Assembly: GCA_021801025.1 (NCBI GenBank)
Contig: JAJYYK010000009.1
Location: 1 to 64,000, forward strand
Source: Pseudomonadota bacterium
Lineage (GTDB): Bacteria; Pseudomonadota; Gammaproteobacteria; Burkholderiales; Sulfuriferulaceae
Direction of reading: 5' to 3'
DNA length: 64,000 nt
Each line of letters opens with the position of its first letter. Positions within the stretch are counted from its first letter, which is position 1. The translations under genes and the position numbers were made by a program. Below the pieces are notes generated by a model. That model was not told where the DNA came from. It saw nothing but the letters and a program-made list of their open reading frames with translations, and made no database searches. Positions 53,546 to 63,584 of the stretch are shown here, piece after piece.

Positions 53546-53669
53546 AACACCACCGCCACCAAAAAATAAAGACTATTCTATCTGAATTGTGTATCTCTGC
53601 GTTTGATTCTATCCATTCTTGCGGTAAGATTCGCCTTGGAACAAATCATTCATGAGCCCTTAAATTACT

Positions 53670-54677
53670 GTGCATCTTTTGCTTATTCCCCTGTTGCGTA
53701 TTCTGTCCGATGGAAAGTTCCATGCGGGCTCTGAGTTGGCACAAAATTTGGGGGTTTCACGGGCCACCGTGAGCAACGCCCTTAAAACGGCGGATACTTT
53801 ATCCGTTTCCGTTTTCAAAGTACGCGGGCGCGGCTACCAATTGCCCCACCCTCCCGAATGGCTGGATGCCGAAGCGGTGCGTCAACAACTTGGTTTACTT
53901 GCGCAGGATGTGCGGCTTGAAGTCGTTGACGCCATAGGCTCCACCAACTCTACCCTGCTGCGAGAAAGCACGACGCATTGCCATTGTCTGGCGGCAGAAT
54001 ACCAATACGCTGGGCGTGGACGACGTGGACGCCACTGGTTCGCCACCTTGGGGGGGAGCTTAAGTTTTTCAATGCGCTGGCGATTTAATCAGGGTATGGG
54101 CGCACTGGCCGGGTTGAGCCTTGCAGTCGGTGTATCAGTACTGCGCACATTGCACCAGTTTGACTTGACTGAAATACAGCTCAAATGGCCTAACGACCTT
54201 TTGTGGCGTGAAAAAAAACTGGCTGGCATTCTGATAGAAGCCCAAGGTGACGCCAATGATTCATCCATAGCCGTCATCGGTATCGGCATTAACCTCCACA
54301 TCCCAAATGAAACCCGTGAGCGCATTGATCAACCGATGACCGATCTTCAGGAAATCGCTGGCCACACGCTGCCCCGAAACATATTGTTAGGCACTTTGAT
54401 TCAACAATTGGTGCTTGCACTACAAGAGTTTGAGGCGCATGGTTTGATTCATCTCAGTCAAGAATGGAATGCAGCCCATGCGTATTCCGGACGATCACTG
54501 TGTGTTACGCTGGCCAACGGCAACACACTCAACGGCAGTGCTGAGGGCATTAACCATCAGGGCGAACTGCTGCTCAAACAAGCCAACGGCGAGATCATCA
54601 CCGTACACAGTGGAGAGGTTCAGTTGGCGCGCCCAGGCCAGAATTTTTCCGGGGATCGCCATGCTGCTGGCGCTTGA
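53670..54677 (+). CDS. birA: Biotin-protein ligase / biotin operon repressor BirA
   Basis: Attaches biotin to acetyl-CoA carboxylase and may repress biotin genes. The N-terminal winged helix (about 1-60; LAQNLGVSRATVSNAL) is complete, so the protein can bind DNA. The catalytic domain shows IGSTNSTLL, YAGRGRRGRHW (biotinyl-AMP loop), LKWPNDLLW, KLAGILIEA and IGIGIN. A small C-terminal SH3-like domain follows. The start is GTG 53670. It overlaps coaX by 17 bp. Confidence 0.95.
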   Translation: MHLLLIPLLRILSDGKFHAGSELAQNLGVSRATVSNALKTADTLSVSVFKVRGRGYQLPHPPEWLDAEAVRQQLGLLAQDVRLEVVDAIGSTNSTLLRESTTHCHCLAAEYQYAGRGRRGRHWFATLGGSLSFSMRWRFNQGMGALAGLSLAVGVSVLRTLHQFDLTEIQLKWPNDLLWREKKLAGILIEAQGDANDSSIAVIGIGINLHIPNETRERIDQPMTDLQEIAGHTLPRNILLGTLIQQLVLALQEFEAHGLIHLSQEWNAAHAYSGRSLCVTLANGNTLNGSAEGINHQGELLLKQANGEIITVHSGEVQLARPGQNFSGDRHAAGA

Positions 54678-55371
54678 TATTGGCAATACCCGCTTAAAGT
54701 GGGGGCTCCATGACGGCCGGGACTGGTTGCAACGTAGCCACAATATCCATGACCTTGCTGCCGTTGCAGCCACATTAACGGCCCAGCCTGATCGTCTCAT
54801 TGTCAGCAATGTCAGCAGCACATTTCCCGATGAGGTCTGGTTGCAGCGATTCGGGCATTTGCCGCACAAAACTGTACACGCAACACATTCGCAGTGCGGC
54901 GTACACAACTCGTATCAACCCGCACAACAACTGGGCAGCGATCGCTGGGCCGCATTGATTGGGGCGCGCAACCTGGGCGCCGGTACCGCACTCATCATCA
55001 ATGCAGGCACGGCGCTGACGGTTGATGCCCTGCACCAAGGAAAATTCATGGGCGGCACCATCACACCCGGTTATCGCCTGATGCGCGACGCGCTCGCACA
55101 ACACACGCGCTTACCTCACGCCTACACCGCAGGCCCCGTCGTTCAATTCCCTCACACCACAGCAGAAGCCATCGACAATGGTTGTCTCAATGCACTGTTA
55201 GGCAGCATCGCCCGCATGCATACGCATTTAGCGCAGCAGACCTCCATCCAACCCACACTATGGCTGTCTGGCGGCGATGCGCCACGCCTGGCACCTCACC
55301 TCAACGCCCGCCTGGAAGAGCATCTCGTACTGCATGGGCTTTATTGCATCGCACAGGAGCTATTTAATTGA
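54661..55371 (+). CDS. coaX: Type III pantothenate kinase
   Basis: First step of coenzyme A synthesis. ASKHA-fold motifs: LALDIGNTRLKWG (phosphate 1), GSDRWAALIGARNLG, IINAGTALTVDAL and GGTITPGYRLM. The start inside birA gives 236 residues, the normal length; the longer frame is antisense-free but lies in birA. The birA-coaX pair is the arrangement known in Bordetella and relatives, where the protein was called Baf. Confidence 0.95.
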   Translation: MLLALDIGNTRLKWGLHDGRDWLQRSHNIHDLAAVAATLTAQPDRLIVSNVSSTFPDEVWLQRFGHLPHKTVHATHSQCGVHNSYQPAQQLGSDRWAALIGARNLGAGTALIINAGTALTVDALHQGKFMGGTITPGYRLMRDALAQHTRLPHAYTAGPVVQFPHTTAEAIDNGCLNALLGSIARMHTHLAQQTSIQPTLWLSGGDAPRLAPHLNARLEEHLVLHGLYCIAQELFN

Positions 55372-56132
55372 AACTGTTTGTCATCATACTCATACTCGTC
55401 AATGCGATTTTCCTGGCCTGGACAATTTCGCAACACGCTGCACCACAATCTGTCCCCAGTGAATACCATCCTGACCGCATTCAATTGATCAGTCAATCGT
55501 TACCCCCGACCTCGGTCGCCCAACCCACACCCGCGTCACTCGCTTTGGTACAGGGTCAGGCTTTACAACACGACGTCGCGCCGGTAAAAGACAATCCAGT
55601 CACTTCAAACAATTCTGCAATCAAAACCGCTGTTACGTCACAAGCGCCGGATAAAACAACAGCCCCCTTGGCACCTGCCTGCTTTGCATGGGGGCCTATT
55701 GATGCGGCACATCTTGTCGATGCCCAAACGCAACTGAATCAACTCCACCTCGGTGAGCGGATGCTTTCGAATGACGACAGCGCTGCAAAAGGACCCTTTT
55801 GGGTTTATTATCCGCCCCTGGCTAACAAACAGGCAGCGGATGCCGAATTGGCTGTGCTAAAAAACCAGGGCATTCAGGACATCGCGATCGTGCGCAACGG
55901 CCCGTGGCAAAACGCTTTATCCATGGGTTTATATGGGAAAGCGTCCGGCGCACAACAACGCCTGAACCAGCTCAAAAAAATGGGACTTAACGGACAAATC
56001 GAAGCCTTTAAGAGTCCTGACCGCCAATTTTTATTCATTAAATTAAACCCAACAGAACAAACCGCTGTTGCAGCGATTACCCATCACTTCACGATATCCG
56101 CCATGCAAGCCGTACCATGCCCAACACCCTAA
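55368..56132 (+). CDS. SPOR-domain inner-membrane protein
   Basis: An N-terminal membrane anchor (about 3-20, FVIILILVNAIFLAWTI), a Pro/Ala/Thr-rich periplasmic linker (25-105) and a C-terminal SPOR domain (about 150-245; FWVYYPPLANKQAADAELAV, QDIAIVRNG, LSMGLYGKASGAQQRLNQL). SPOR domains bind denuded glycan at the division site. The TTG start has AGGAG nine bases upstream and overlaps the coaX stop (TTGA). A SPOR gene after coaX is usual in betaproteobacteria. Confidence 0.87.
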   Translation: MKLFVIILILVNAIFLAWTISQHAAPQSVPSEYHPDRIQLISQSLPPTSVAQPTPASLALVQGQALQHDVAPVKDNPVTSNNSAIKTAVTSQAPDKTTAPLAPACFAWGPIDAAHLVDAQTQLNQLHLGERMLSNDDSAAKGPFWVYYPPLANKQAADAELAVLKNQGIQDIAIVRNGPWQNALSMGLYGKASGAQQRLNQLKKMGLNGQIEAFKSPDRQFLFIKLNPTEQTAVAAITHHFTISAMQAVPCPTP

Positions 56133-56282
56133 TGAACATGACGGCGTTGCCGCCCAAAATGATGAAACAGCACAGTCGCTCGTCCGTTTTCCCTCACGCC
56201 TTACGCTCTCCTTTCAGGGGGAAAGCCGGACAGTCTCGCTTCGCAAGTTTCAAGCTAAAGCATTTACGCCAATATTTAAAAA

Positions 56283-57113
56283 ATGCCTGAATTACCTGAA
56301 GTCGAAACCACTCGTCGCGGGCTCATGCCGCATGCCGTCCGACATGTCATTACCAAAGTCGTGGTACGCAACCCCAGGCTGCGTTGGCCGGTAGATAAAC
56401 TGGTTTCCAGCGCGCCTTGTGGTCAAACCATTCTTCAACTTGATCGTCGCGGAAAATATTTGATTCTGGTCTGCGAAAATGGCAGCCTGATTGTACATTT
56501 GGGCATGTCAGGAAGTCTGCGCATCGTCTCTGCCAACATGCCAGCCAATCCTCACGAACACCTGGATATCGTCCTGGACAATCATATGGCACTGCGTTTA
56601 CGGGATCCGCGTCGTTTCGGTGCAGTATTGTGGCACACAGGAGATAGCCTTGATCACCCGTTGCTCGCCAAATTAGGCATTGAACCGCTCTCTACAGGCT
56701 TTGATGCAGACTATTTATATCACCTCACTCGCTGTCGTACCGCCATCAAATCGCTGTTGATGGATAGCCGCCGCATTGCCGGTATCGGGAATATTTACGC
56801 CAATGAAGCCTTGTTTTACGCTGGCCTGCACCCGGAAACAAGTGCACAACACCTCACCCCGGAAATAGCCTTGCGTTTGGTGTCAAGCATACGTGATACG
56901 CTCACTCGTGCCATTGCTGCCGGTGGCAGCAGCCTGCGTGATTTTGTGGGCAGCGAGGGGCAACCCGGTTATTTTCAGCAACAGTATGCTGTTTATGGCC
57001 GAACAGGACTGCCTTGTCTGTACTGCGGTCACCTCATACAACATATCAAACAATCCCAACGAAGTAGCTTTTTTTGTCCAAAGTGCCAAGAAATTCAGCG
57101 ACAAACTGTTTAA
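56283..57113 (+). CDS. mutM: Formamidopyrimidine-DNA glycosylase
   Basis: Bifunctional glycosylase/lyase removing 8-oxoguanine. The N-terminal catalytic proline and glutamates are in MPELPEVET. The helix-two-turn-helix part holds IAGIGNIYANEALFYAGL. The C-terminal zinc finger is complete: CLYCGHLI then FFCPKCQEI. Length 276 is typical. It starts 150 bp after the SPOR gene. Confidence 0.97.
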   Translation: MPELPEVETTRRGLMPHAVRHVITKVVVRNPRLRWPVDKLVSSAPCGQTILQLDRRGKYLILVCENGSLIVHLGMSGSLRIVSANMPANPHEHLDIVLDNHMALRLRDPRRFGAVLWHTGDSLDHPLLAKLGIEPLSTGFDADYLYHLTRCRTAIKSLLMDSRRIAGIGNIYANEALFYAGLHPETSAQHLTPEIALRLVSSIRDTLTRAIAAGGSSLRDFVGSEGQPGYFQQQYAVYGRTGLPCLYCGHLIQHIKQSQRSSFFCPKCQEIQRQTV

Positions 57114-57194
57114 TTTGCAGTATAGTTTTTACCAAGCTGGTGCGCGCTCTACTTATGGCCTCCTTGCGCGCCGCTGATTTCCAGGAGCAACGCC

Positions 57195-59144
57195 ATGTCT
57201 GACACCCATCTCAGCAAGCATTTTAAACAGTACACCCATTGGCGTGAAAACCTGCTACTGAATATCAATCGCTACCACACCTGGTTGAGCGACGAGGAGA
57301 TCAGTGACTGGCAAATCGATGTGCGACTGCAACACCTGAAAGAACGGTTGTCTGAAGACAAACTCAATCTGGCATTTGTGGCTGAATTTTCCCGAGGGAA
57401 ATCAGAACTGATTAACGCGATTTTTTTCGCCGATTACAAAAGACGTTTATTGCCATCCACGGCAGGACGCACCACCATGTGCCCCACGGAACTGCTTTAC
57501 GACCCTGATCGCCCCCCATCGATTCAATTACTTCCCATCACCACGCGCAGCACGTCCACGACAATTGCAGAATATAAACGTTATCCTGACGAATGGGTAA
57601 CATTACCGCTGGACACGGACTCCGCTGAAGCCATGTCGGAAGCACTGGGCAAAGTCAGTGAAACCGAACAGGCGAGCCAGGTTGATGCCGCGCAGTACGG
57701 ACTGTATTTCCCTGATGAATCTGGTGCGCCACCTCACCCGGATGAATGGGTAGAAATTCCACGATGGCGACATGCTGTTATCAACTTTCCACATCCGCTG
57801 TTAAAACAGGGGTTGGTTATTCTTGACACGCCGGGCCTCAATGCCATCGGCACCGAACCTGAACTGACCTTAAATTTACTGCCTAACGCGCATGCCATTA
57901 TCTTCATGCTGGCTGCGGACACTGGCGTCACCAAATCCGATATTGATATCTGGCGGAATCATATCTCCACGATGCAAAATACCCACCGTGGTCATTTGGT
58001 GGTACTCAATAAAATTGATGGTTTGTGGGATGAGCTCAAAACCACTGAAGAAATCGCTGCCGAAATTGACAAACAGGTGTCCAGCACAGCCAGCATGCTT
58101 GGCTTGCAGGCCGACCAGATTTACCCTGTTTCTGCACAAAAAGCGCTGTTGGCAAAAATTTCTGATGATGATGAATTACTCATAAAAAGCGGGTTGCCTC
58201 AACTCGAAGCGGCTTTGAGCGAACAGCTCATCCCATCCAAGCTGGATATTGTTCGCGACAACACGGCTTCCGAAATCAACGATCTGATCTCCAATACACA
58301 TGAATTGCTCAACGCCAGAATGAAGGGGGTCAATGAACAACTGGCTGAGCTCACCGGTCTGCGTGGCAAAAATGAAGAAGTCGTGCAGCACATGATGACT
58401 AAAATCGAAGAGGAAAAATCCAAATTTGAACGCGGTTTGCAGCAGTTTTATGCCTTGCGCAGCGTGTTTTCGAACCAGTCCAGCCAACTGTTCAGTCACC
58501 TCGGTATGGAGCACATCAAACAGGAAGTACGTCAGACTCGCGTTGCCATGGAAAAAAGCAAATTCTCCACCGGCCTTCAACATGCAATGAATAGTTTTTT
58601 CAGTGAGGCGAAACAGAATTTTGTACAGGCTTCAGAGGCCATTGCTGAGATTACGTTGATGATGACGGCCATGTACACAAAATTCCAGCAGGAGCATGGC
58701 TTAACTGAAACAACTCCCCCTTTGTATTCCACCTTTAAATACACAAAAGAAATGAAAAGACTGGAACAAACTTACAACCAACACTTTAATACCCTGTACA
58801 ACTTACTCACTCAGGAACAATATACCCTGACAACGAAATTTTTCGAAACGATGGCCAGTCGCGTCATCACCCTGTATGAAGTTGCCAACCGCGAAGCTGA
58901 CAGCTGGCTCAAAGCAGTGATGTCACCCATGGAAACACAGGTGCGTGAGCATCAAATGCAGCTGCGACGGCGGCTAGAAAGCGTTAAACGCATTCATCAA
59001 GCCACCGACACACTTGAAGACCGTATTGCCGAATTGCAAGAAATTAAAAACAACATCAATAAACAGATCAGTGAACTCACTTTGATCAAAAATGAAATCG
59101 AACAAGCGTTACGGCCCGAAATGTCTTTGGCTCAGGCTGCTTAG
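57195..59144 (+). CDS. Dynamin-like GTPase
   Basis: A 649-residue dynamin-superfamily protein. G1 is VAEFSRGKS (62-70), G2 lies in GRTTMCPTEL, G3 is DTPG (211-214) and G4 is NKID (272-275). The C-terminal half is helical with coiled coils (about 360-420 and 560-640; EDRIAELQEIKNNINKQI). No clear transmembrane paddle is visible; a mildly hydrophobic part lies near 485-500. Bacterial dynamin-like proteins remodel or protect membranes, some in phage defence. It stands between mutM and an HDOD gene. Confidence 0.85.
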   Translation: MSDTHLSKHFKQYTHWRENLLLNINRYHTWLSDEEISDWQIDVRLQHLKERLSEDKLNLAFVAEFSRGKSELINAIFFADYKRRLLPSTAGRTTMCPTELLYDPDRPPSIQLLPITTRSTSTTIAEYKRYPDEWVTLPLDTDSAEAMSEALGKVSETEQASQVDAAQYGLYFPDESGAPPHPDEWVEIPRWRHAVINFPHPLLKQGLVILDTPGLNAIGTEPELTLNLLPNAHAIIFMLAADTGVTKSDIDIWRNHISTMQNTHRGHLVVLNKIDGLWDELKTTEEIAAEIDKQVSSTASMLGLQADQIYPVSAQKALLAKISDDDELLIKSGLPQLEAALSEQLIPSKLDIVRDNTASEINDLISNTHELLNARMKGVNEQLAELTGLRGKNEEVVQHMMTKIEEEKSKFERGLQQFYALRSVFSNQSSQLFSHLGMEHIKQEVRQTRVAMEKSKFSTGLQHAMNSFFSEAKQNFVQASEAIAEITLMMTAMYTKFQQEHGLTETTPPLYSTFKYTKEMKRLEQTYNQHFNTLYNLLTQEQYTLTTKFFETMASRVITLYEVANREADSWLKAVMSPMETQVREHQMQLRRRLESVKRIHQATDTLEDRIAELQEIKNNINKQISELTLIKNEIEQALRPEMSLAQAA

Positions 59145-59346
59145 GATAAACACAAAATTTGAAATATACGATGCAATATTAAGGCCCTGTTTACCATGCT
59201 CAAAGCCAACAGCTTGGCGTCCATAGCGAGGTAAAGTGATACACTAGAAAACCATCTGCTTGCTTGAATAGTACAACCAACAAATTGTTGTCTTAAAAAT
59301 AATGATATGCGTCCAGCGAACGTATACACTGCATCAGGAGGTGACG

Positions 59347-60189
59347 ATGGTTGAATCATCATTAGATTTGGATGGCTGGATAGCATTTTTCAAAACAGCC
59401 GGGATTCCCATACTAAAACGAACCGCACGCGAACTGGGGCGTTTGGATATGGAAGCCGATGAGTTAAGTGCGCGTGGCGTGACGGACATTATTAGCGCAG
59501 ATCCATTGATGGTCGTGGCATTATTGCGTTATTTACAACACCATAAACACAGCAGTCAGCAATCTGAAGTCATACAAATTGAGCAGGCATTGATGATGCT
59601 CGGCATTCCCACAGTGGTTGCCAAAGTACAACCCTCCCTGATCATTGAAGACCTTTTGCGAGGCCAGACCCTTGCATTGGTGGGGGCGTTGCAAACGATA
59701 CGCCGCGCAACCCGCGCTGCTTATTATGCCCGTGATTGGTCGGTGCGGTTAAAAGACACCCATTTTGACGAAGTTCACATCGTGGCACTCCTGCATAATT
59801 TTGCCGAGATACTGATGTGGTGCTATGCGCCGCAACTTATGCTACAAGTACGTGAATTGCAATTAAAAGACAGTGATTTGCGTCATCGCACAGCACAACA
59901 GGCGGTACTGGGCTTCAAATTGTCTGATTTGCAATTCGCATTGGCTAAGTCATGGGTACTGCCGGAGATGTTGATCAGCTTTATGGAAAAAAATAATGCG
60001 CAACAACGCAAAATGCAAATTATTGTATTAGCTACCAATTTGGCCCGCCATTCTGCAAACAACTGGGACAATGCAGCGTTGCCCGATGATTATCTCGCGA
60101 TCGGTGAATTATTACATCTGCCCGCTGCTGAAGTGAAAGCCATCGTCGCCCCAACAGACTTGGATGATGAGGTCGCCCCAATTGAGTGA
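59347..60189 (+). CDS. HDOD-domain signalling protein
   Basis: A 280-residue protein with one HDOD domain: IPILKRTARELGRLDMEADE, VTDIISADPLMVVALLRYL, EQALMMLGIPTVV and HIVALLHNFAEILMWCYAP. HDOD proteins are HD-related but lack the catalytic HD pair and act as signalling scaffolds. The ATG 59347 has a near-perfect AGGAGGTGA site; the ATG at 59302 has none. It follows the dynamin gene after 200 bp. Confidence 0.87.
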   Translation: MVESSLDLDGWIAFFKTAGIPILKRTARELGRLDMEADELSARGVTDIISADPLMVVALLRYLQHHKHSSQQSEVIQIEQALMMLGIPTVVAKVQPSLIIEDLLRGQTLALVGALQTIRRATRAAYYARDWSVRLKDTHFDEVHIVALLHNFAEILMWCYAPQLMLQVRELQLKDSDLRHRTAQQAVLGFKLSDLQFALAKSWVLPEMLISFMEKNNAQQRKMQIIVLATNLARHSANNWDNAALPDDYLAIGELLHLPAAEVKAIVAPTDLDDEVAPIE

Positions 60190-60261
60190 ACAACAAAAAG
60201 TAAAACAGGCTTTTGTTGTATAACATTATCCTGGAAATGGCCGACTGCCGTTTCCAGGATA
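60190..60261. terminator. Two tandem hairpins between convergent HDOD and pyrC genes
   Basis: First: ACAACAAAAAG (60190-60200) pairs with CTTTTGTTGT (60210-60219). Second: TATCCTGGAAA (60227-60237) is the exact complement of TTTCCAGGATA (60251-60261), and the inner GGC/GCC (60239-60241, 60247-60249) extends the stem. Both stops flank the pair, which fits a bidirectional terminator. Confidence 0.65.
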
Positions 60262-60262
60262 G

Positions 60263-61576
60263 TCATGATTTGTGGGTATTGTAAGCGGGAGTACTCACTT
60301 CACTCTGTTCAAACACCAACTGCCCATCCACCAAAGTGTAACGCACCTTACCCCGAACCTCATAACCCATAAACGGTGAGTTTTTACCCAGGCTCTTGAG
60401 TGCACCGGACTCAATGCGCCACCATGCATCCGGATCAAACACACAAATATCTGCGGCAAGTCCCAATGCAATGCGCCCCACATCCAAACCGAGTACACGC
60501 GCTGGGCCGCAGGTAATCGGCGCCAGCGCTTCAACCAGAGTCAGCGCCTGTTCCTCAGCCCATTTCAAATTCAATGGAAGCAACAATTCCACACCGGCAG
60601 CACCAGGTTCAGTCTCGCCAAATGGCAGTTGTTTTGTGTCATCATCCACCGGCGTGTGATCAGAGCACAACGCATCAATCACTCCCTCCGCCAACGCCAG
60701 ACGAATCGCGTCCCTGTCGCGCAAACTGCGTAATGGGGGAATCAGGTGACAATTGGGATCAAAATAACCGATGTCCATTTCCGACAGATGCAAGTGTTGT
60801 GTGCTCACATCACAACTGACAGGTAGACCTTGCGCTTTAGCCTGCCGCACCATATCAATGGCGGCTGCAGAAGACAGCCGACACAGGTGAACGCGTGCGC
60901 CGGTATCGCGCACCAACAGCAATGCGGTCATCACAGCGATGGTTTCTGCGGTGGGCGGTATTGCAGGCAACCCCAAACGGGCAGCCACCACCCCATCGTG
61001 CGCCACGCCGCCACGAGCCAAACAGGCATCCTGAGGGCGCAACCATACCGTCATATCAAAGGTGGCGGCATACTCCAAAGCACGCATCAACACATGTGTA
61101 TCCGTGATGGCTGCGTCAGCCTGGGAAAATCCCACGCACCCCGCATCGCGTAATTCCGCCATTTCCGTTAAACGTTCACCAGCCAATTTTTGCGTCAGGG
61201 CGCCAATGGGATACACTTTAGCCAGATTCAGATTTTTTGCCCGGAACTTGAGCATTTCCACCAACCCCGTCTCATCCAGTGGCGGCTCAGTATCTGGCGG
61301 ACACGACAAACTGGTTATCCCTCCGGCACAGGCTGCCAGCAATTCAGACTCCAACGTAGCCCGGTATTCATTACCTGGTTCACGTAGTCTGACAGCCAAA
61401 TCGACCAAGCCGGGACACACCACCAAACCCTTCGCATCAATCACTTTGTTCGGATGAAAGCTCTCCGGGGTTTCACCGATAGCAAGCACCTTCCCCGCCG
61501 CAATACAAAGATCGCCCACCTGATCGAACCCGGATTGCGGATCAATAATTCGCCCTTGTTTAATTTGGATTTTCAT
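60263..61576 (-). CDS. pyrC: Dihydroorotase-like protein PyrC' without HxH metal site
   Basis: Class I dihydroorotase homologue of 437 residues at the end of the pyr operon. The normal PGLIDxHxHLREPG motif reads [14 protein letters not shown], so both zinc histidines are replaced (Ala61, Arg63). Other family parts remain: [22 protein letters not shown] and [15 protein letters not shown]. Pseudomonas has such inactive PyrC' subunits, which hold aspartate carbamoyltransferase together as a dodecamer. An active dihydroorotase must then be encoded elsewhere. It overlaps pyrB by 4 bp. Confidence 0.92.
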   Translation of the reverse strand: MKIQIKQGRIIDPQSGFDQVGDLCIAAGKVLAIGETPESFHPNKVIDAKGLVVCPGLVDLAVRLREPGNEYRATLESELLAACAGGITSLSCPPDTEPPLDETGLVEMLKFRAKNLNLAKVYPIGALTQKLAGERLTEMAELRDAGCVGFSQADAAITDTHVLMRALEYAATFDMTVWLRPQDACLARGGVAHDGVVAARLGLPAIPPTAETIAVMTALLLVRDTGARVHLCRLSSAAAIDMVRQAKAQGLPVSCDVSTQHLHLSEMDIGYFDPNCHLIPPLRSLRDRDAIRLALAEGVIDALCSDHTPVDDDTKQLPFGETEPGAAGVELLLPLNLKWAEEQALTLVEALAPITCGPARVLGLDVGRIALGLAADICVFDPDAWWRIESGALKSLGKNSPFMGYEVRGKVRYTLVDGQLVFEQSEVSTPAYNTHKS

Positions 61577-62529
61577 CCTTGATTTCCCGCTAATATACTC
61601 ATTACAGCCATCCGGACAGCAATCCCAAACGTCACCTGCGGCAAAATAACAGACTGCTTACCATCAGCCACAGCAGAATCAATTTCTACCCCCCGATTCA
61701 TCGGCCCCGGATGCATCACAATGGCATCCGCTTTAGCATGAGCCAACTTCTCCGCAGTCAAGCCGTAATATTTAAAGTATTCTTGCGAACTGGGCAGGCG
61801 CGCACCACGCATACGCTCATTTTGTAGCCGCAAAATAATCACCACATCCACATCATGCAAACCTGCCGCAAGGTCATGATAGACTTGCACGCCCATTTGC
61901 CTCATGTCTCCGGGCAACAATGTTTTCGGCGCAATCACACGCACCTCAGGCACCCCCAAGGTAGTTAAAGCATGAATCTGCGAACGCGCGACACGCGAAT
62001 GCAACACATCACCCACGATGGCCACACGAAGATTATGAAATTCGCCCTTATACTTGCGTATCGTGAACATATCCAGCAAACCTTGCGTCGGATGCGCATG
62101 ACGACCATCTCCCGCATTCACCACATGAATATGCGGCGCCACATGCCGGGCAATCATGTGCGCCGCACCTGACTGTGCATGACGCACCACAAACATATCA
62201 GCTTGCATCGCCGCGAGGTTATCCACGGTATCCAGCAAAGTTTCGCCCTTGCTTTGACTGGAGGCGCTGATATTAAGATTAATCACGTCCGCCGAAAGGC
62301 GTTTGGCCGCGATTTCAAATGTCGTGCGAGTGCGCGTAGAGGGCTCGAAAAACAGGTTAAAAATTGCTTTCCCGCGCAGAAGCGGCACTTTGCGTACTTC
62401 CTGCTGATTCACGGCCACAAACCCTTCTGCAGTATCGAGAATATGAATTAACAGGCTACGCGGAAGACCCTCGATAGTCAGTAAATGTTGTAACTCACCT
62501 TGCGCATTCAGTTGTGGATTCGCGCCCAT
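61573..62529 (-). CDS. pyrB: Aspartate carbamoyltransferase catalytic subunit
   Basis: Makes carbamoyl-aspartate for pyrimidine synthesis. Motifs: [19 protein letters not shown] (carbamoyl-phosphate site), [30 protein letters not shown] and [13 protein letters not shown]. No pyrI regulatory gene is adjacent; the neighbouring inactive PyrC' fits the class A ATCase type. It shares one base with the pyrR stop. Length 318 is normal. Confidence 0.97.
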   Translation of the reverse strand: MGANPQLNAQGELQHLLTIEGLPRSLLIHILDTAEGFVAVNQQEVRKVPLLRGKAIFNLFFEPSTRTRTTFEIAAKRLSADVINLNISASSQSKGETLLDTVDNLAAMQADMFVVRHAQSGAAHMIARHVAPHIHVVNAGDGRHAHPTQGLLDMFTIRKYKGEFHNLRVAIVGDVLHSRVARSQIHALTTLGVPEVRVIAPKTLLPGDMRQMGVQVYHDLAAGLHDVDVVIILRLQNERMRGARLPSSQEYFKYYGLTAEKLAHAKADAIVMHPGPMNRGVEIDSAVADGKQSVILPQVTFGIAVRMAVMSILAGNQG

Positions 62530-63035
62530 TACAAATCAACCCGTTTCAACATCAATTGCCCATCTTCCTGTCGTATTAAATGGATATGCTGTGTGCCGGG
62601 TACTTTCAGAGCAAGACCGGCATAATCGGCTGCAATAGGCAATTGACGATCACCGGTACGATCAATCAGTACTGCAAGCCGTATCCGCTGCGGACGACCA
62701 TAATCAAACAGCGCATTCATGGCTGCGCGCACTGAACGTCCTGTAAACAACACATCATCCACCAGCAAAATATCCCGCCCCTCCACCTCAAAAGGCAAGC
62801 GGGTCGGCTTCACTTGCGTATGCAGGCCTATTTTTTCAAAATCATCACGGTAAAATGAGATGTCCAAACTGCCATGTGGCATATCGGGATTCAGCAAGGG
62901 GTGCAACTTTTCCGCTGCCCACACGCCGCCGGTGTGCATACCCACCAGCACGCTGTTGTCTGTAATATCCGGCAACATTCTGTCGGCAAGTTGCCGTATC
63001 AGCGTATCCGCATCAGGTAATGACAAATTATTCAT
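62529..63035 (-). CDS. pyrR: PyrR bifunctional regulator/uracil phosphoribosyltransferase homologue
   Basis: PRTase-fold protein of 168 residues. The PRPP loop is [37 protein letters not shown] and YRDDFEKIG are also PyrR-like. In Gram-positive bacteria PyrR causes pyr mRNA attenuation; in proteobacteria its regulatory role is less clear. I found no clear PyrR-binding loop in the 105 bp upstream. It precedes pyrB, overlapping by one base. Confidence 0.93.
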   Translation of the reverse strand: MNNLSLPDADTLIRQLADRMLPDITDNSVLVGMHTGGVWAAEKLHPLLNPDMPHGSLDISFYRDDFEKIGLHTQVKPTRLPFEVEGRDILLVDDVLFTGRSVRAAMNALFDYGRPQRIRLAVLIDRTGDRQLPIAADYAGLALKVPGTQHIHLIRQEDGQLMLKRVDL

Positions 63036-63140
63036 TTAATTAAAATTTAAAATAAGATCGGCCATCATATTGACTTCATTCTCAGCAGCGGCCATACAAC
63101 TGCCTGCGTCATCGTTCTAATAAAAACAGAACTCCCAGGG

Positions 63141-63584
63141 CTACATTTCATGTACATATTCCGGCTCATCAAAATAGAGCTGCAGTATCTGTTGCGCGGC
63201 CATTTGGTCAAGCACCTGTTTCTGGCTGCGTCCGCGCACACCACTTTCGTTTAAGGCCATGCTGGCGGCCGTCGAACTGTAACGTTCATCTACCCAAAAA
63301 ACCCTTAAGGAGAAACGCCCTTTTAACCGGCGGGCAAAACGCAGACATGTGGGAGCCAATTCATGTTCACTCCCATCATCCTTCGTCGGCATTCCCACCA
63401 CCACTAAAACCGGTTGCCACTCGGCAATAAGTGCGGCGATACGTGCAAACCTGGCCGTATTCCCTTCCACATGGATAGTTTCCAGGGGATGTGCCAAGCC
63501 CAATTCTCCATCGCCCACCGCCACGCCTATCCGTTTGAGCCCAAAATCAAAGGCCAGCACCGTCCCGTTTTGGCGGTCAAGCAT
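63141..63584 (-). CDS. ruvX: RuvX/YqgF Holliday junction resolvase-like nuclease
   Basis: RNase H-fold nuclease acting in 16S rRNA 5' maturation. Motifs: VLAFDFGLKRIGVAVG (first Asp), VVVGMPTKDDGSEHE, VFWVDERYSSTAAS and the C-terminal DQMAAQQILQLYFD (last Asp). The start ATG 63584 (MLDRQNG) gives 147 residues and overlaps algH by 8 bp; the longer frame is inside algH. Confidence 0.94.
   Translation of the reverse strand: MLDRQNGTVLAFDFGLKRIGVAVGDGELGLAHPLETIHVEGNTARFARIAALIAEWQPVLVVVGMPTKDDGSEHELAPTCLRFARRLKGRFSLRVFWVDERYSSTAASMALNESGVRGRSQKQVLDQMAAQQILQLYFDEPEYVHEM

Noticed and set aside
62529-63140. PyrR-dependent attenuator before pyrR
   Set aside because: The 105 bp leader has only a short GTTCT/AGAAC stem and no clear PyrR-binding loop or T-run.
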